Shown piece after piece: positions 1 through 9,809 of a stretch of 64,000 nt of DNA. Each line of letters starts with the position of its first letter. Positions within the stretch are counted from its first letter, which is position 1. Both the position numbers and the translations under genes were made by a program. The notes under the pieces were generated by a model. It did no database searches and was not told where the DNA came from. It saw only the letters and a program-made list of their open reading frames with translations. Source of the DNA: Anthoceros angustus (taxonomy: Eukaryota; Streptophyta; Anthocerotopsida; Anthocerotales; Anthocerotaceae); assembly GCA_010909165.1 (NCBI GenBank), contig MU008189.1, positions 558,001 to 622,000 of the forward strand. The letters run 5' to 3'.

Positions 1-692
1 GGAGAGTCGGAAGGAGGGCCCTTTGCACCGAAAATATTGCTTCTCTGGAGAGGCTTGAAGGCCACGCATCCCTTCCCTAGAAGAGGAAAAGGAGGCATGG
101 CTTCCTAGCCTCAAAATGGAGTCCCTAGCCCACCTCACGAGACCTACAGGGAAGGCCCCTCCTCATCACTCGAGAGAGGTTTCTAGAGTCCCATTAAAAG
201 CAGGAGGCCAAAATTTGGGCGAGAGAGGGCCCAACTCCCGAGGAAGGCCGAGCCAAGGCCTCCATGGCGCAAACCCGGTGCCTCCGAAGGCTCACGCAAA
301 TGATGCATTCAGCCAAGTCACCGTCGGTGCAGATTCAATTTATTGGGGCCTATGATGAAGTGCATAAGTTGCCTATCAAAATTTCTCAAGCTTGATAAGA
401 AGGCGGGGATGGAGCAAGTCACGGTAAGATAACTCGGCCTTCACGAGCGGGAAGACAAAATACCAAACGCAACCTAAGGGTCCCCAATTTGTGAAAGATG
501 TCCAATCCGAGCCACATCGCTCTTCTTGGAGAAATAATATCCCCTGGATAGTGAAGAGGGGTGGATTAAGGGACCACACTTATCGACCTTAACCCTTAAT
601 CCCCATATGGGAGCTCTAAGGAGAATAGATCAAAGGCAGCCCACACCTTTCCCCCTAGCCTAAGGATATGGGTATCATCAGCGACAGATGGG
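1..692. other. Left flank, no recognisable gene
   Basis: No reading frame here resembles a known protein, and the short open frames on both strands lack motifs. The stretch ends at the target-site duplication of the copia element, so it is the host or older-repeat sequence into which that element inserted. Confidence 0.5.
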
Positions 693-697
693 AAAAG
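693..697. repeat. Target-site duplication of copia element (left)
   Basis: AAAAG lies immediately before the TGTTAG start of the 5' LTR and recurs at 7640-7644 directly after the 3' LTR. A 5-bp duplication is the normal integrase footprint of LTR retrotransposons. Confidence 0.8.
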
Positions 698-859
698 TGT
701 TAGAGAAGATTTGGGTTAATCTACACTCGATGTACATGGGGTAGAACGTTTAAGGGTTAGATAGTGAAAGGTCACTTGTTAAATACATTTAAAAGCAGTT
801 TTGACACTATTCTTAATTCAATCAGTTATTTGTTTTCCTCCTTCGCCTGGACTTTCTTA
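698..859 (+). repeat. 5' LTR of copia element
   Basis: It starts TGTTAGAGAAG and ends CTTTCTTA, matching 7471-7639 almost base for base. Differences are three substitutions, a missing 6-bp TCCGCT and one T in a T-run. It is unusually short for a copia LTR. Confidence 0.92.
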
Positions 860-871
860 TGGTATCGAGCC
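860..871 (+). other. Primer binding site (initiator tRNA-Met type)
   Basis: TGGTATCGAGCC follows the 5' LTR without a gap. The 3' end of plant initiator tRNA-Met is complementary to TGGTATCAGAGCC, so one A is missing inside the CAG. That fits the wider pattern of small deletions at CAG/CTG in this window. Confidence 0.85.
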
Positions 872-1955
872 TAAGCTCGCCTTTGTGCAACCCTCTGCGC
901 CATGCCGAGACGGATAATGCTCGTAAGGGGCTAGTCGAGTCGGAACATTTGCTAGCGGCCAATTAGAAACTTCTTTCACAGGGCCCCGAACTCGTTCGAC
1001 GAGACAAAGAATAGACCTCTGAAGCCAATTATCCCGAACTCGCTACGGCAATTTGAAGAGAAGCACTGGCGGCGAGGACCACGTCTGCACCTTGGCAAGT
1101 ATCACGAAATCGACACTCTATCGGGACCGTTGTAGGAGGCGAGGCCGTAATCCGGATTTGTTTTACAAGCGCGGATTTACCACCTCTGCCTTCATTCACG
1201 CCATCCAGACCATCCTCAACACCGAAGCAAGTAGCTATCTTCGGAAAAGCAGGCAATTGATCGAATTTGCGGTACCGGATCGACCCTTGCGTCAGAATCC
1301 GACTCGAGAATACTTTGTCTCGCGTGTTGCTTAACCAGGAGCTTCCCACAACTAAGGAGGTTGAAGTCTCCCATACTCTTCCGAGCCTGCGCACAGTGGA
1401 GATTGCTCAGAGCATCAAGGACGTAGCTGATTTCCTACGACAGATCAACCTCAGATTGCAGGAAACAGACGGTGGATGCTCTTAATCCCCATCCACAAGG
1501 CAGGACCTGGCTTCCTGAGCCAGCTTCCGCTGCCCCGGAGCATGGAGCGCAACGGATGGATGCTGCCAGTGGCGCTGATTCGAAGCGTCGCGATCTAGAG
1601 CGACGCCTCTTCGCGATTTCAGAGTCAGGCAGGCACGAAGAGTTTGCACCTCCGCATGCACCCTTTCACACCTAACCGGCATGGCAGCGAATTTGAGTTT
1701 GACAAATGTCGGACTGGCGTTTTGCATCTTGAGTGTCGCCACTGAGTCGGTTGATGAAGAGGTAGCACGGAAGGATCGGACACAAGCATACCTACTTCCC
1801 CTCGAGCAACCATCTTGTTCAAACTACTCCCGCATGTTAGATCTAATACTAACCTTCGGTCCTAGCTTGGTTGTTCGAGTCACGCAACTAGACATGCTTC
1901 GAGTGCGGACTTACCTCGAACTTAAACGTCATTCCTTTCATTTTCTCGAACTTGC
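872..1955 (+). other. Long copia leader with unrecognised open frames
   Basis: About 1.1 kb separates the PBS from gag, where copia elements usually have far less. Overlapping plus-strand frames at 1053-1334 and 1267-1485 could be one indel-broken frame of about 140 codons. I do not recognise the product and see no zinc knuckle, hydrophobic segment or catalytic motif. It may be an extra leader-encoded protein or simply non-coding. Confidence 0.4.
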
Positions 1956-2940
1956 ATGTCCTCCAGACTATCTGCCGCTGACATCAATGCGTTAGTAAAC
2001 CGGTTGGGACAATTGACTCTACAACCAATCCCACAAGCATCTGCCATGGCAACTTCCACTTCTAGTACCTCCTCTATACCAACGTTCACATCAGATTTTA
2101 AGGAACGAGATAAGTTCAACGGTACCAGGTACCCAGTCTGGCGCGTCAGGATGAGATCAACTCTGCTTGCTCGTGGAGTGTGGAGTGTTGTGGATGGTTC
2201 CAAGCGGGCGATCCGCAGCGCCTCGCCTCCCACATGATGATCGACTGGGATCAACAAGATTCCATTGCCCTACTGATAGGGGGTCTCGATGCCGACTTGG
2301 TCCCTGACGTGGAATTCCTGACAGATGCCTCCGCGATCTGGAGCCAACTTGAGAAGACATATCAAGTCAACAACATTCTCACCCTCTGTGCTGTTCGACA
2401 GGAGTTCTACGGGCTGAGAATGAGAGAGGGAGATAAAATGGCGACTCATACCAGCAAGTTTCGCCATCTTCGTGGGCACTCACGGCGGCTCCAGATGAAC
2501 GACGTCGACTGGCTGTGCTCACCGCCTTCCCCTTCATACCAGCCTTTTGTGACCTCTCAAAATGGTCCCATTAGAACTGCTCAAGCCGCTGGTAGTGCTA
2601 ACACTCTATCTTTTGAAGAAGTCGTGGGTGCCTTATACCAGGAGGAGCAGAGTCGACTTTCTCACGCTGGTGTCCCTAAGGGCAAAACAGAGAAAGTATT
2701 AGCAGCTGGCTTCAGACCCCAAAAGGGAAAAGGAAGATTCAGACCTGGAAACTCCACTGGGCAGAAAAACACTTCTAAGCGATCAGGCAACTGCAACTGG
2801 TGCGGTATTGCTGGTCACTGGGCAAGAGATTGTCGCAAACGAAAGGCAGGTGAGCCACAAAAGCAATCCAAGCCAAATGCGAATGTTGCTGTAAAGGACA
2901 AGCAATCTGGAGACAATGGGAAAGCTCCAGTTAAGATTCT
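1956..2940 (+). pseudogene. gag: Copia gag with zinc knuckle (frameshifted)
   Basis: Gag starts at ATG 1956. The N-terminal part has the copia Gag signature K-F-N-G-T-R-Y-P-V-W followed by L-L-A-R-G-V-W. The frame shifts near 2190-2230 and continues in the frame that runs to 3865. A CCHC nucleic-acid-binding knuckle (C-N-W-C, G-H, C) lies at 2792-2833, preceded by a Lys/Arg-rich stretch. Gag would form the particle and bind element RNA. Part of the central capsid region looks shortened, around 2470-2560. Function of this copy is unlikely as read. Confidence 0.85.
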
Positions 2941-4166
2941 TACAATCTGCTTATCCAACTCCTTGCACCATGATGACTCCTGGTATCTGGACTCTGGAGC
3001 CACCATGCATATCTGTAAGGATGAACAACAGTTCTTCATCCTCGACTTAACTCCAGTTAAGGAGAAGCATCTGCTAGGAGATGAGCAAAATAAGACTAGC
3101 CTCCGAATTGAGGGACAAGGAAAATGCAAGTTCAGACTCCACGACAACACTGAACTCCTATTGGAACATGTGCTTTATGTACCAAGCATGGCCAAGAACC
3201 TTATGTCCTTGAGCCAACTCCTGAAGTTTAAGACCCTCTATATGCAGGCAGACTGTAACCAATGCTCCTTCTACAAACTATCATCCCCAGATCGATGTGT
3301 TTTCAAGGGCGTACCCAAGAATGACCTGTATAGGTTGGATATCTCTTGCTCACCCTTGGACACCACGCATGCTTACTCCACTGGTGTGCAGCGAAGGAAC
3401 AGCCAACAGGAAGCTACCTTGTGGCATGCACGACTCGGACACGTCAATCGTGCTAAGCTCATTGACATGTCAGTAACAGAATGTCACAGAGAGCCCCTTC
3501 CAAAGTGTTTTAAAGACCTGTCCACTTGTGAAGCCTGCATCTTGGCAAAGCAAAAGGAGTCCCCCTTCCCGAACACACCTGCACACAGGGCTACATCTTT
3601 ACTCGAGTTAGTACATGCGGACATATCGGGAAAGGTGCATGAGCCATCTCTAGGAGGAGCCTTATACTTCTTCACTCTGACAGACGATTTCAGCCGTTAT
3701 ACATGGACCTTTCCTTTGCACCTCAAAAGTGATACATTGAGCCGGTTCCAAGACTGGCTACCAAGAGCTCAGACAGTTCCCTCCTCAAGTTCCTTGAGCG
3801 ACAACGGGCCCAATCCTTTGACACCTATCTGCAGGAGCACGGGATCCAACGTCAGCTTACAGTAAGAAAAAGAACCAGACTCTCCTAGGCATGAACCGGA
3901 GCATGCTCATATGGTCAGGGTTATCGCCAGGATACTGGGCAGAGGCCGTGGTCATAACCACTTACATCCTAAACAGAGTACTTACAAGTTCTGTGCCTGG
4001 CAAAACTCCATATGAAGTATTCTGGCGCCGGAAGCCGAGCCTCCTTCACTTGCGTGTTTTTGGCTCTAAGGCCTATGCGGACATTCCTGCTGAGAGACGC
4101 AAGAAGTTGGAGCCCCGTGCACAGAGCCTGATATTTATGGGTTATGGGGAAACAACGAAAGCATAA
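2941..4166 (+). pseudogene. pol: Copia protease and integrase (internally deleted)
   Basis: The aspartic protease motif D-S-G-A-T lies at 2990-3004. The GAG-pre-integrase region with L-W-H-A-R-L-G-H follows at about 3418-3450, and the zinc-binding C-x2-C is near 3530. The integrase core starts near 3607 (L-V-H-A-D-I-S-G, then T-D-D-F-S-R-Y). The catalytic D-N-G is seen near 3800, but the following part is scrambled. About 30 bp that normally encode the P-Y-T-P-Q-Q-N-G-V-A-E block are missing near 3865. The frame resumes at 3885-4166 with the N-R-S-M-L and Y-W-A-E-A motifs typical of copia integrase C-terminal parts. The integrase is therefore broken as read. Confidence 0.85.
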
Positions 4167-4674
4167 AAGCTTTATGACACTGCAACAGGATCCGTGGTTC
4201 TAGCTAGAAGTGTCACATTCCTCGAGCTCCCAGCTCCAGTTCACATAATTGTTTCAGCTTCTGAGGGAGCACACAACCCCGAAGATGTCACATCACCTGA
4301 TATCATCCCAGATGTACCTCCTGGCATTTTCCCAGATGACGAGGGCTGTGGAGGATGATGACCCATTGTTAAATCCTGTTCCTGACCCTGTTCATGAGGA
4401 GCCAAACCCTCCAATACAGGCTAACAATGGTGGTGACACTCCCCAAGCCCCACCAGCAGATGCTGATCATCAGACTATCCCTCAGGATCTTGTTCCTGTT
4501 GCTGAAGGAGCCCCTCGACGATCCACCCGTAATCAACCCCCTCCAGACGAGTGGCAAGAGCCCCGCTACCAATCTGTCGACTTCAGATCTTCTTCATATG
4601 CTACACCTGAAGCCCTGTTTGCTAAATCCTCTGACTTACCAGAAGAACCCACCAACCTTAAACAAGCTCCGGCC

Positions 4675-5330
4675 CTGAACATCTGCAGTGGAAGGCTGCT
4701 GTGGAGGATGAATACCAGTCTCTTATGAAAAACAAGACCTGGGTTCTAGCAGACCTCCCACCTGGACGTAAGCCTATCTCCTGCAAATGGGTCTTCAAGT
4801 TAAATTGAATGCCCAAGGAGAAGTGGCCCGCTACAAAGCTCGCCTCGTTGCCTGAGGTTTTACCCAGGTTGGTGGACTGGACTATCAGGAGACATTCTCT
4901 CCTGTAGTGAGGACCCAATCCATTCGAATACTTTTAGCTATGGCAACAGAATATGATCTTGACTTACAACAGATGGACGTTTGCACCGCTTACTTGTATG
5001 GTATACTTGATGAGGAGCTGTATATGCTACAGCCAGAAGCCTACCAGGACCCACAATATCCCAACAAAGTTCTCAGGCTTCTGAAATGCATTTACGGTTT
5101 AAAGCAAAGCGGTAGGGTTTGGTACTACACTATGCATGTTTACCTGATCAGTATCGACTTTGTTCAGAGCTCAGCAGACTCGAATGTCTATGTGCTCTTC
5201 AAAGGATCTTCCCTTGTGCTACTCGCCCTTTATGTGGACGACGTCATACTCGCCACAAACGACCAAACACTCTTGTTAGAGGTAAAACATATGCTCAGCT
5301 CCAAGTTCGAGATGAAGGACATAGGCGAGG
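4675..5330 (+). pseudogene. pol: Copia reverse transcriptase, first copy
   Basis: Conserved RT blocks are present: N-K-T-W-V-L near 4728, C-K-W-V-F-K near 4780, D-V-C-T-A-Y-L-Y-G near 4978, L-K-C-I-Y-G-L-K-Q-S near 5080, and the catalytic Y-V-D-D box at 5231-5242. A one-base loss near 4805 and a TGA at 4853-4855 (where an Arg codon is usual) interrupt it. At 5330 the sequence stops progressing and returns to the position equivalent to 4853. Confidence 0.88.
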
Positions 5331-5795
5331 TTTTACCCGAGTTGGTGGATCGACTATCGAGACATTCTCTCAGTGAGGACCCAATCCATTCGAATACTTT
5401 TAGCTATGGCAGAATATGATCTTGACTTACGGATGGACGTTTGCACCGCTTACTTGTATGGTATACTTGATGAGGAGTCAGTATGCTCTGACGAAGCCTA
5501 CAGACCCACAATATCCCAACAAAGTTCTCGAGCTTCCGAAATGCATTTACGGTTTAAAGCAAAGCGGTAGGGTTTGGTACTACACTATGCATGTTTACCT
5601 GATCAGTATCGACTTTGTTCAGAGCTCAGCAGACTCGAATGTCTATGTGCTCTTCAAAGGATCTTCCCTTGTGCTACTCGCCCTTTATGTGGACGACGTC
5701 ATACTCGCCACAAACGACCAAACACTCTTGTTAGAGGTAAAACATATGCTCAGCTCCAAGTTCGAGATGAAGGACATAGGCGAGCTGAGGTTTTG
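4853..5795 (+). repeat. Tandem duplication within copia RT
   Basis: 4853-5330 and 5331-5795 are the same RT segment, 455 bp apart by the Y-V-D-D boxes. Nearly all differences sit at CAG or CTG: CCAGG/CCGAG, GGACTGG/GGATCG, GGCAACAG/GGCAG, CTCAGG/CTCGAG, TTCTGAA/TTCCGAA. Both boundaries share the short string GAGGTTTT. Confidence 0.9.
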
Positions 5796-6681
5796 CCTTG
5801 GGATACAACTCCTCCGAATTAGGTCAAAGGGGTTAATGATCATACACCAATGCAAATACATCAATGAGATATTAAGGAAGTTTAACCTGGATCAGTGTAG
5901 ACCTTCTACCACACCCTATGCAGCTGGTATCAAACTAACTAACCAGCAGTGCCCTCAAGATGCAGCAGAAACCCATGACATGAAAGATATCCCTTACCGA
6001 CATGATGTCGGAAGCCTTATCTTTGTGGCCAACTGGACACGCCCCGACATCCAATACTCTGTCAGTACAGTGTCCCAGTTCTTGGAAAACCTTGGCCGTG
6101 CACACTGGACAGCGGTTAAACGTATATTCCGCTACCTAAAAGGAAGAATAAAGTATGGACTGTTTTACAGGAGCAGTGGTCAGTCTCAGCTTACCCTCAG
6201 TGGTTTTACGGATGCAGACTGGGCCTCAGATACAGATTCGAGAAGGAGTCTCTCCACATATTGCTTTATACTTGCGTCAGGTGCTGTAAATTGGAGCTGC
6301 AAAAAGCAGTCTTCCATAGCACTCTCCTCGACTGAGGCTGAGTACAAGTCGTTGACTGAAGCATCCAAGGAAGTGGAATGGGAAAGAAGTTTCCTAGGAG
6401 ACTTAGGACAAGACCAACCTTCCCCGACCTTGCTTCTCTGCGACAATATTTCGGCGTTGGAGTTAGTGGCCAACCCAAAATTTCATGCACGAACCAAACA
6501 CATTGAGATACAGCATCATTACATTCGAGACGCTGTTAAGCGTGGAATTATAAAGGTTGATTATATCAGTACTGAAGACAATACAGCCGATATCTTGACT
6601 AAAGGGCTTCCTAAATTAAAGCACTATCAGCACATGGCCGGACTAGGCTTACATGACTTTACAGCCTATTCCAGTCAGTAG
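5331..6681 (+). pseudogene. pol: Copia RT (second copy) and RNase H
   Basis: The segment restarts at G-G-T-T-T-T-A-C-C, repeats RT including a second Y-V-D-D box at 5686-5697, then continues uniquely from about 5795 to the C-terminus. RNase H is well preserved: D-A-D-W-A near 6210, S-S-T-E-A-E-Y-K near 6330, C-D-N near 6440, and the terminal H-I-E-I-Q-H-H-Y-I-R and D-I-L-T-K-G-L-P blocks before the TAG at 6679. From 5416 to 6681 the frame is open over 421 codons, the longest intact coding stretch of the element's 3' half. Confidence 0.88.
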
Positions 6682-7461
6682 GAGACTTATCTAGCTGCAG
6701 GGGAGGATGGATCATCTCATACAGTACTCGAGAGATAGCCCTTCCAGCTGCGGTCAAGCACCTCTAATCTGTCACAAGATACAGTGTTCAGTATATCTCT
6801 ACTTGTACAGCTTTATAAAGGGAGCGTGACATGATGCTCGTAAGTGACAATGGCGAAGCGGATGAAGCAACAAGCCTACCTAATCGCATGGCACTACTCA
6901 CAAATTGTTCCTCTCTTCCTTCAGATCAGCCAGAAGTCTCAGAGTCTCTCTCAAAGGCCACAGAAGATTTTCTTCTTCACCCACGTCTTCAGGGAGCTTC
7001 CAGTTCTCACCCTTGACAGGATTTGTGAGTTCTGGCCTGTTCCAGCAAAGACAGGCGCTGACGCAGATTTGGTATCCCCCGATTGTGACTTGCGCTCCCA
7101 TGGAGTGGCGTTCGACCCAGTCTTCGTCGTCTGCTGGCGTTGTCTTGCTGATGTTCCTTGTCTTCTCCCCTCGGACAGCCTTCTTTTGTCTAGCAGCAGA
7201 ATACGTCCTCCCGCTCCTGGTCTTCATCACGGCCGTGAGAAGGACGGTGATGTTGAAGATGATAAGCTCGAGTATCGCCATGCTTGTGGCCATATGGACA
7301 GCCATGGCGAGTCCTTATGAAGCGAGGGAGCTGGACGTTCTCGAGCGTAAGTTTTGAAGAGTAATGGGGCGTGCAGGCACAAGGGAGCTGTGGATTCCAC
7401 GTGACAGAAGGGACTATACAAGCTGAAGGCGGAGATTTACCGTCTTAACCTCGTGTAGCTT
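6682..7461. other. Extra 0.8-kb copia 3' region
   Basis: In most copia elements the pol stop lies close to the purine tract. Here almost 800 bp intervene, with overlapping open frames on both strands. The sense frame 6905-7357 translates to a hydrophobic protein, and the antisense frame 6898-7305 to a hydrophilic one. It may be a captured host fragment or an element-specific accessory region. Confidence 0.6.
6898..7305 (-). CDS. Antisense ORF in copia 3' region, unknown product
   Basis: This is a 135-codon frame on the strand opposite to gag-pol. The first 28 or so residues are hydrophobic. A basic stretch starting M-K-T-R-S-G-R-T-Y-S follows, then a charged segment ending in a leucine-rich acidic/basic helix (L-R-E-T-L-R-L-L-A-D-L-K-E-E). 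The composition is more protein-like than that of the sense frames. I recognise no family. Antisense ORFs near the 3' LTR are known in some plant LTR retrotransposons, but I have no evidence of expression. It could equally be a chance open frame. Confidence 0.3.
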   Translation of the reverse strand: MAVHMATSMAILELIIFNITVLLTAVMKTRSGRTYSAARQKKAVRGEKTRNISKTTPADDEDWVERHSMGAQVTIGGYQICVSACLCWNRPELTNPVKGENWKLPEDVGEEENLLWPLRETLRLLADLKEERNNL

Positions 7462-7470
7462 AAGAGGGAG
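7462..7470 (+). other. Polypurine tract of copia element
   Basis: AAGAGGGAG directly precedes the TGTTAG start of the 3' LTR, as expected for the plus-strand primer. Confidence 0.85.
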
Positions 7471-7639
7471 TGTTAGAGAAGATTTGGGTTAATCTACACT
7501 CGATGTACATGGGGTAGAACATTTTAGGGTTAGATAGTGAAAGGTCACTTGTTAAATACATTTAAAAGCAGTTTTGACACTATTCTTAATTCAATCAGTT
7601 ATTTTTTTTTCCTCCTTCGCTCCGCTCTGGACTTTCTTA
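7471..7639 (+). repeat. 3' LTR of copia element
   Basis: It matches 698-859, with the extra 6 bp TCCGCT and a nine-T run. It is followed by AAAAG, the right target-site duplication. Confidence 0.92.
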
Positions 7640-7644
7640 AAAAG
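7640..7644. repeat. Target-site duplication of copia element (right)
   Basis: AAAAG, identical to 693-697. Confidence 0.8.
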
Positions 7645-8427
7645 TTTGTATCCTTAGTGTTCAAAGAGGGACGTGAGGCTAGCTCCTAGAACTCAATGAT
7701 AATGCCCATCATATACCCTGTTATAGTGCCGTATTTAGTTCAGTGAACTAAGCCTCTCTCCTTCCTTTCCATCATTACTCAATGCCTATGACTACATATA
7801 TGCTTTCAAGTCCACTACTACTCATTACACCACTTGCTCTGTTGGCAAGGCAGCAAAACTAAAGGACTTTTCCCCCGGTATCTCCATCTAGGCCTATCTC
7901 AACAATTGCTCTAGCAACTCTAGAATAAGTTTTCTTACCAAGGCCTGTAACGTTTCAAACTGAGCTGCCATGACCTCCATCTCCTATATCACTAGGAGCA
8001 AGGGCTCCTGTTCCTGTGGACAAGTGGCTCGCTCCACAAATTTAACATCCCCTCACTTTGCAATCTCAACGGAGACCTTTCCCGACTGGTCAACCTAACT
8101 CTTCTCTCTGGGGAGGGACTTCTGTGAATCCTCGCTCTCTCTCTCTGGTGTCGATACTACCTCCAATTCTTACGAGTCTCTGGTCTTTGCTGGCATAGAG
8201 TAGCAAGTGAGCCAAGATGGGGAGAGAGACGCTTGCCAAGAGTAGAGTCTAACATTGATGGCAAGCGACATTACGGTCCTGCCGGCACGTCTTTACTTCA
8301 GCTGGCTGGTCCCCCCCTGATGCCGACATTCACCCCAAGAACCCTTACTTTCATTCTTTATCATTTTGTCCTGAACAGCCAGATATCTAATGATAGATTT
8401 ATCAAGCTGACCTACAACCACCTAAAA
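7645..8427. other. Intergenic, nothing recognised
   Basis: The stretch is pyrimidine-rich, with no coding frame that looks conserved and no clear repeat partner in the window. Confidence 0.5.
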
Positions 8428-8877
8428 TCACCTACATACAACCACGTACTCTTTACAAACACTTGTACTTTCTATTACAATGAATGCAACAAACACTTGG
8501 AGCAATTGTTTGATTCTTATCAAAGGCTGCATAGGGGCCTTTGATTCACTCAGGTTGGGAGGGCATGCCTCATTTTTCCTTGTTCCTCGAGGATGGTTAG
8601 CGAGGGCCTCAAGCCTCTCTCTGCAAGAAGCAATATGGGCAGCCGCAATATGCCGTTCTTTTAGACTCCTCCATTCTTCGACCCTCACGTGCTCACCTTC
8701 GCTCTTGCTCGGAGAAGGGAGGAGGTTTTTGGCTTCTAGCCGACCTTGCATCCAAGCCTTTGAATTGCACCGGCTTTTTTTTCTACCATAACGAGGTTTT
8801 GCATGGGCTTGGTCTAACCTCTGGCTTGTTCTCTCTTGATGTACAACTATGGCCCCCTTAACGACTATGGGACCCAC
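8428..8877 (-). CDS. Hypothetical 149-codon frame, possibly transposon-derived
   Basis: This minus-strand frame has a Lys/Arg-rich N-terminal half and a helical charged middle (E-E-W-R-S-L-K-E-R-H-I-A-A-A-H). It lies directly downstream, on the same strand, of the RT-like remnant at 8880-9550. It could be an eroded part of the same LINE-like element. I recognise no domain, and it may not be a gene. Confidence 0.2.
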   Translation of the reverse strand: MGPIVVKGAIVVHQERTSQRLDQAHAKPRYGRKKSRCNSKAWMQGRLEAKNLLPSPSKSEGEHVRVEEWRSLKERHIAAAHIASCRERLEALANHPRGTRKNEACPPNLSESKAPMQPLIRIKQLLQVFVAFIVIESTSVCKEYVVVCR

Positions 8878-8879
8878 TT

Positions 8880-9550
8880 AGATCGTTGTTCAACTAGTGG
8901 GAAGCACATCCTTGAGGAAGGAACCACATCCTTGAGCTCGCTGAAATGGTTGCCATGGAGATAATGTTGAAAGCATTCTCCACATCGACCTGTAGGGCAA
9001 CTAGTGTGGAGCCCCATGCAAGATAATAATCCCTCCCAATTGTGTGGATTTATGAGTTTTAGGCCAACCCAGGGGGTTCATGAGGACATGCCCGCAGATG
9101 TGAATTCCGTGTAGGGGCTATTACAACTTGAATGTTGTCTGCAACAATTTTTGGTCCCTCTCGAATAAAAAATAAGTGGAGAGAAATGTTATTGAGCAAA
9201 GTGCGCTCACAAGTACATGCAGGAAGGTCATGCTCTTATTCCCCTAGTTAGCTAAACTCATGAGGCCATGGGAAAGGATTTTTCGAGGTTTATCAAGGGC
9301 TGTACGAAGACCTACCACATCCATAAGAACGAGGTAGCTCTGTCCCTGTCCTTTCTTTGTAGTGGCTTTCTTTCGCCAACGTTTTTTTCCACTCCCTTAT
9401 AGAGGGCGTTGGCAAATGCAATTTTCATAACAACTTCGAATGCGGATGACACGGCATCTTTAGCTCCTGTAGAAAATAGGCCCTTCCTTATCGCAGCCTA
9501 CGACATCTTGGGAGCAATACATAATTTTGAATAAACAATAGCGAAAGCTA
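8880..9550 (-). pseudogene. LINE-like reverse transcriptase remnant
   Basis: On the minus strand near 8930-8995 the translation reads A-L-Q-V-D-V-E-N-A-F-N-I-I-S. This resembles the L-L-Q-V-D-V-x-N-A-F-N block that holds the first catalytic Asp of many non-LTR retrotransposon RTs. The surrounding sequence has multiple stops and frame changes, so only a worn fragment is left. Its outer limits are uncertain. A further LINE-like piece on the same strand lies near 24.2 kb. Confidence 0.4.
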
Positions 9551-9809
9551 ATCCCATGGCCCCCCTAGTGGGTTGTTCCTCACCCCCGGGTGTAGATGGG
9601 ACTTCCCCAATCTCTGCATTTTTATAAAGTCTCCATATTCCCCCTTTCACGAGCTGTATCATACGAACATCAGCATTCCACTGAATCAAGTTAGTCATTT
9701 AATTTATACCAATTCAGAAGCGCATTTGCACAAGCGCATGACTGTACGTCGCTGAGAGCTTCCTTATCTTCTTCATCAGCTGAGCTCAAGGGGGGAGTGA
9801 AGGCGAGCA

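Larger units (their letters stand above)
698..7639 (+). mobile_element. Complete but decayed Ty1/copia LTR retrotransposon
   Basis: The element is 6.9 kb, flanked by AAAAG duplications, with short LTRs (162 and 169 bp). A PBS abuts the 5' LTR and a purine tract abuts the 3' LTR. Coding order is gag, zinc knuckle, protease, integrase, reverse transcriptase, RNase H, the Pseudoviridae order, as broken frames on the plus strand. Three substitutions plus two small indels separate the LTRs, so insertion looks fairly recent, yet the frames carry many indels. Two features are unusual: about 1.1 kb of leader before gag and about 0.8 kb between the pol stop and the purine tract. A 455-bp part of the RT is present twice. 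Confidence 0.93.

Noticed and set aside
6905-7357. Sense-strand 150-codon frame with hydrophobic segments as an env-like gene
   Set aside because: It lies opposite the more protein-like antisense frame, and its hydrophobicity is what the complement of a charged frame would give. No signal peptide plus fusion-type layout is seen. I keep only the region as unusual.
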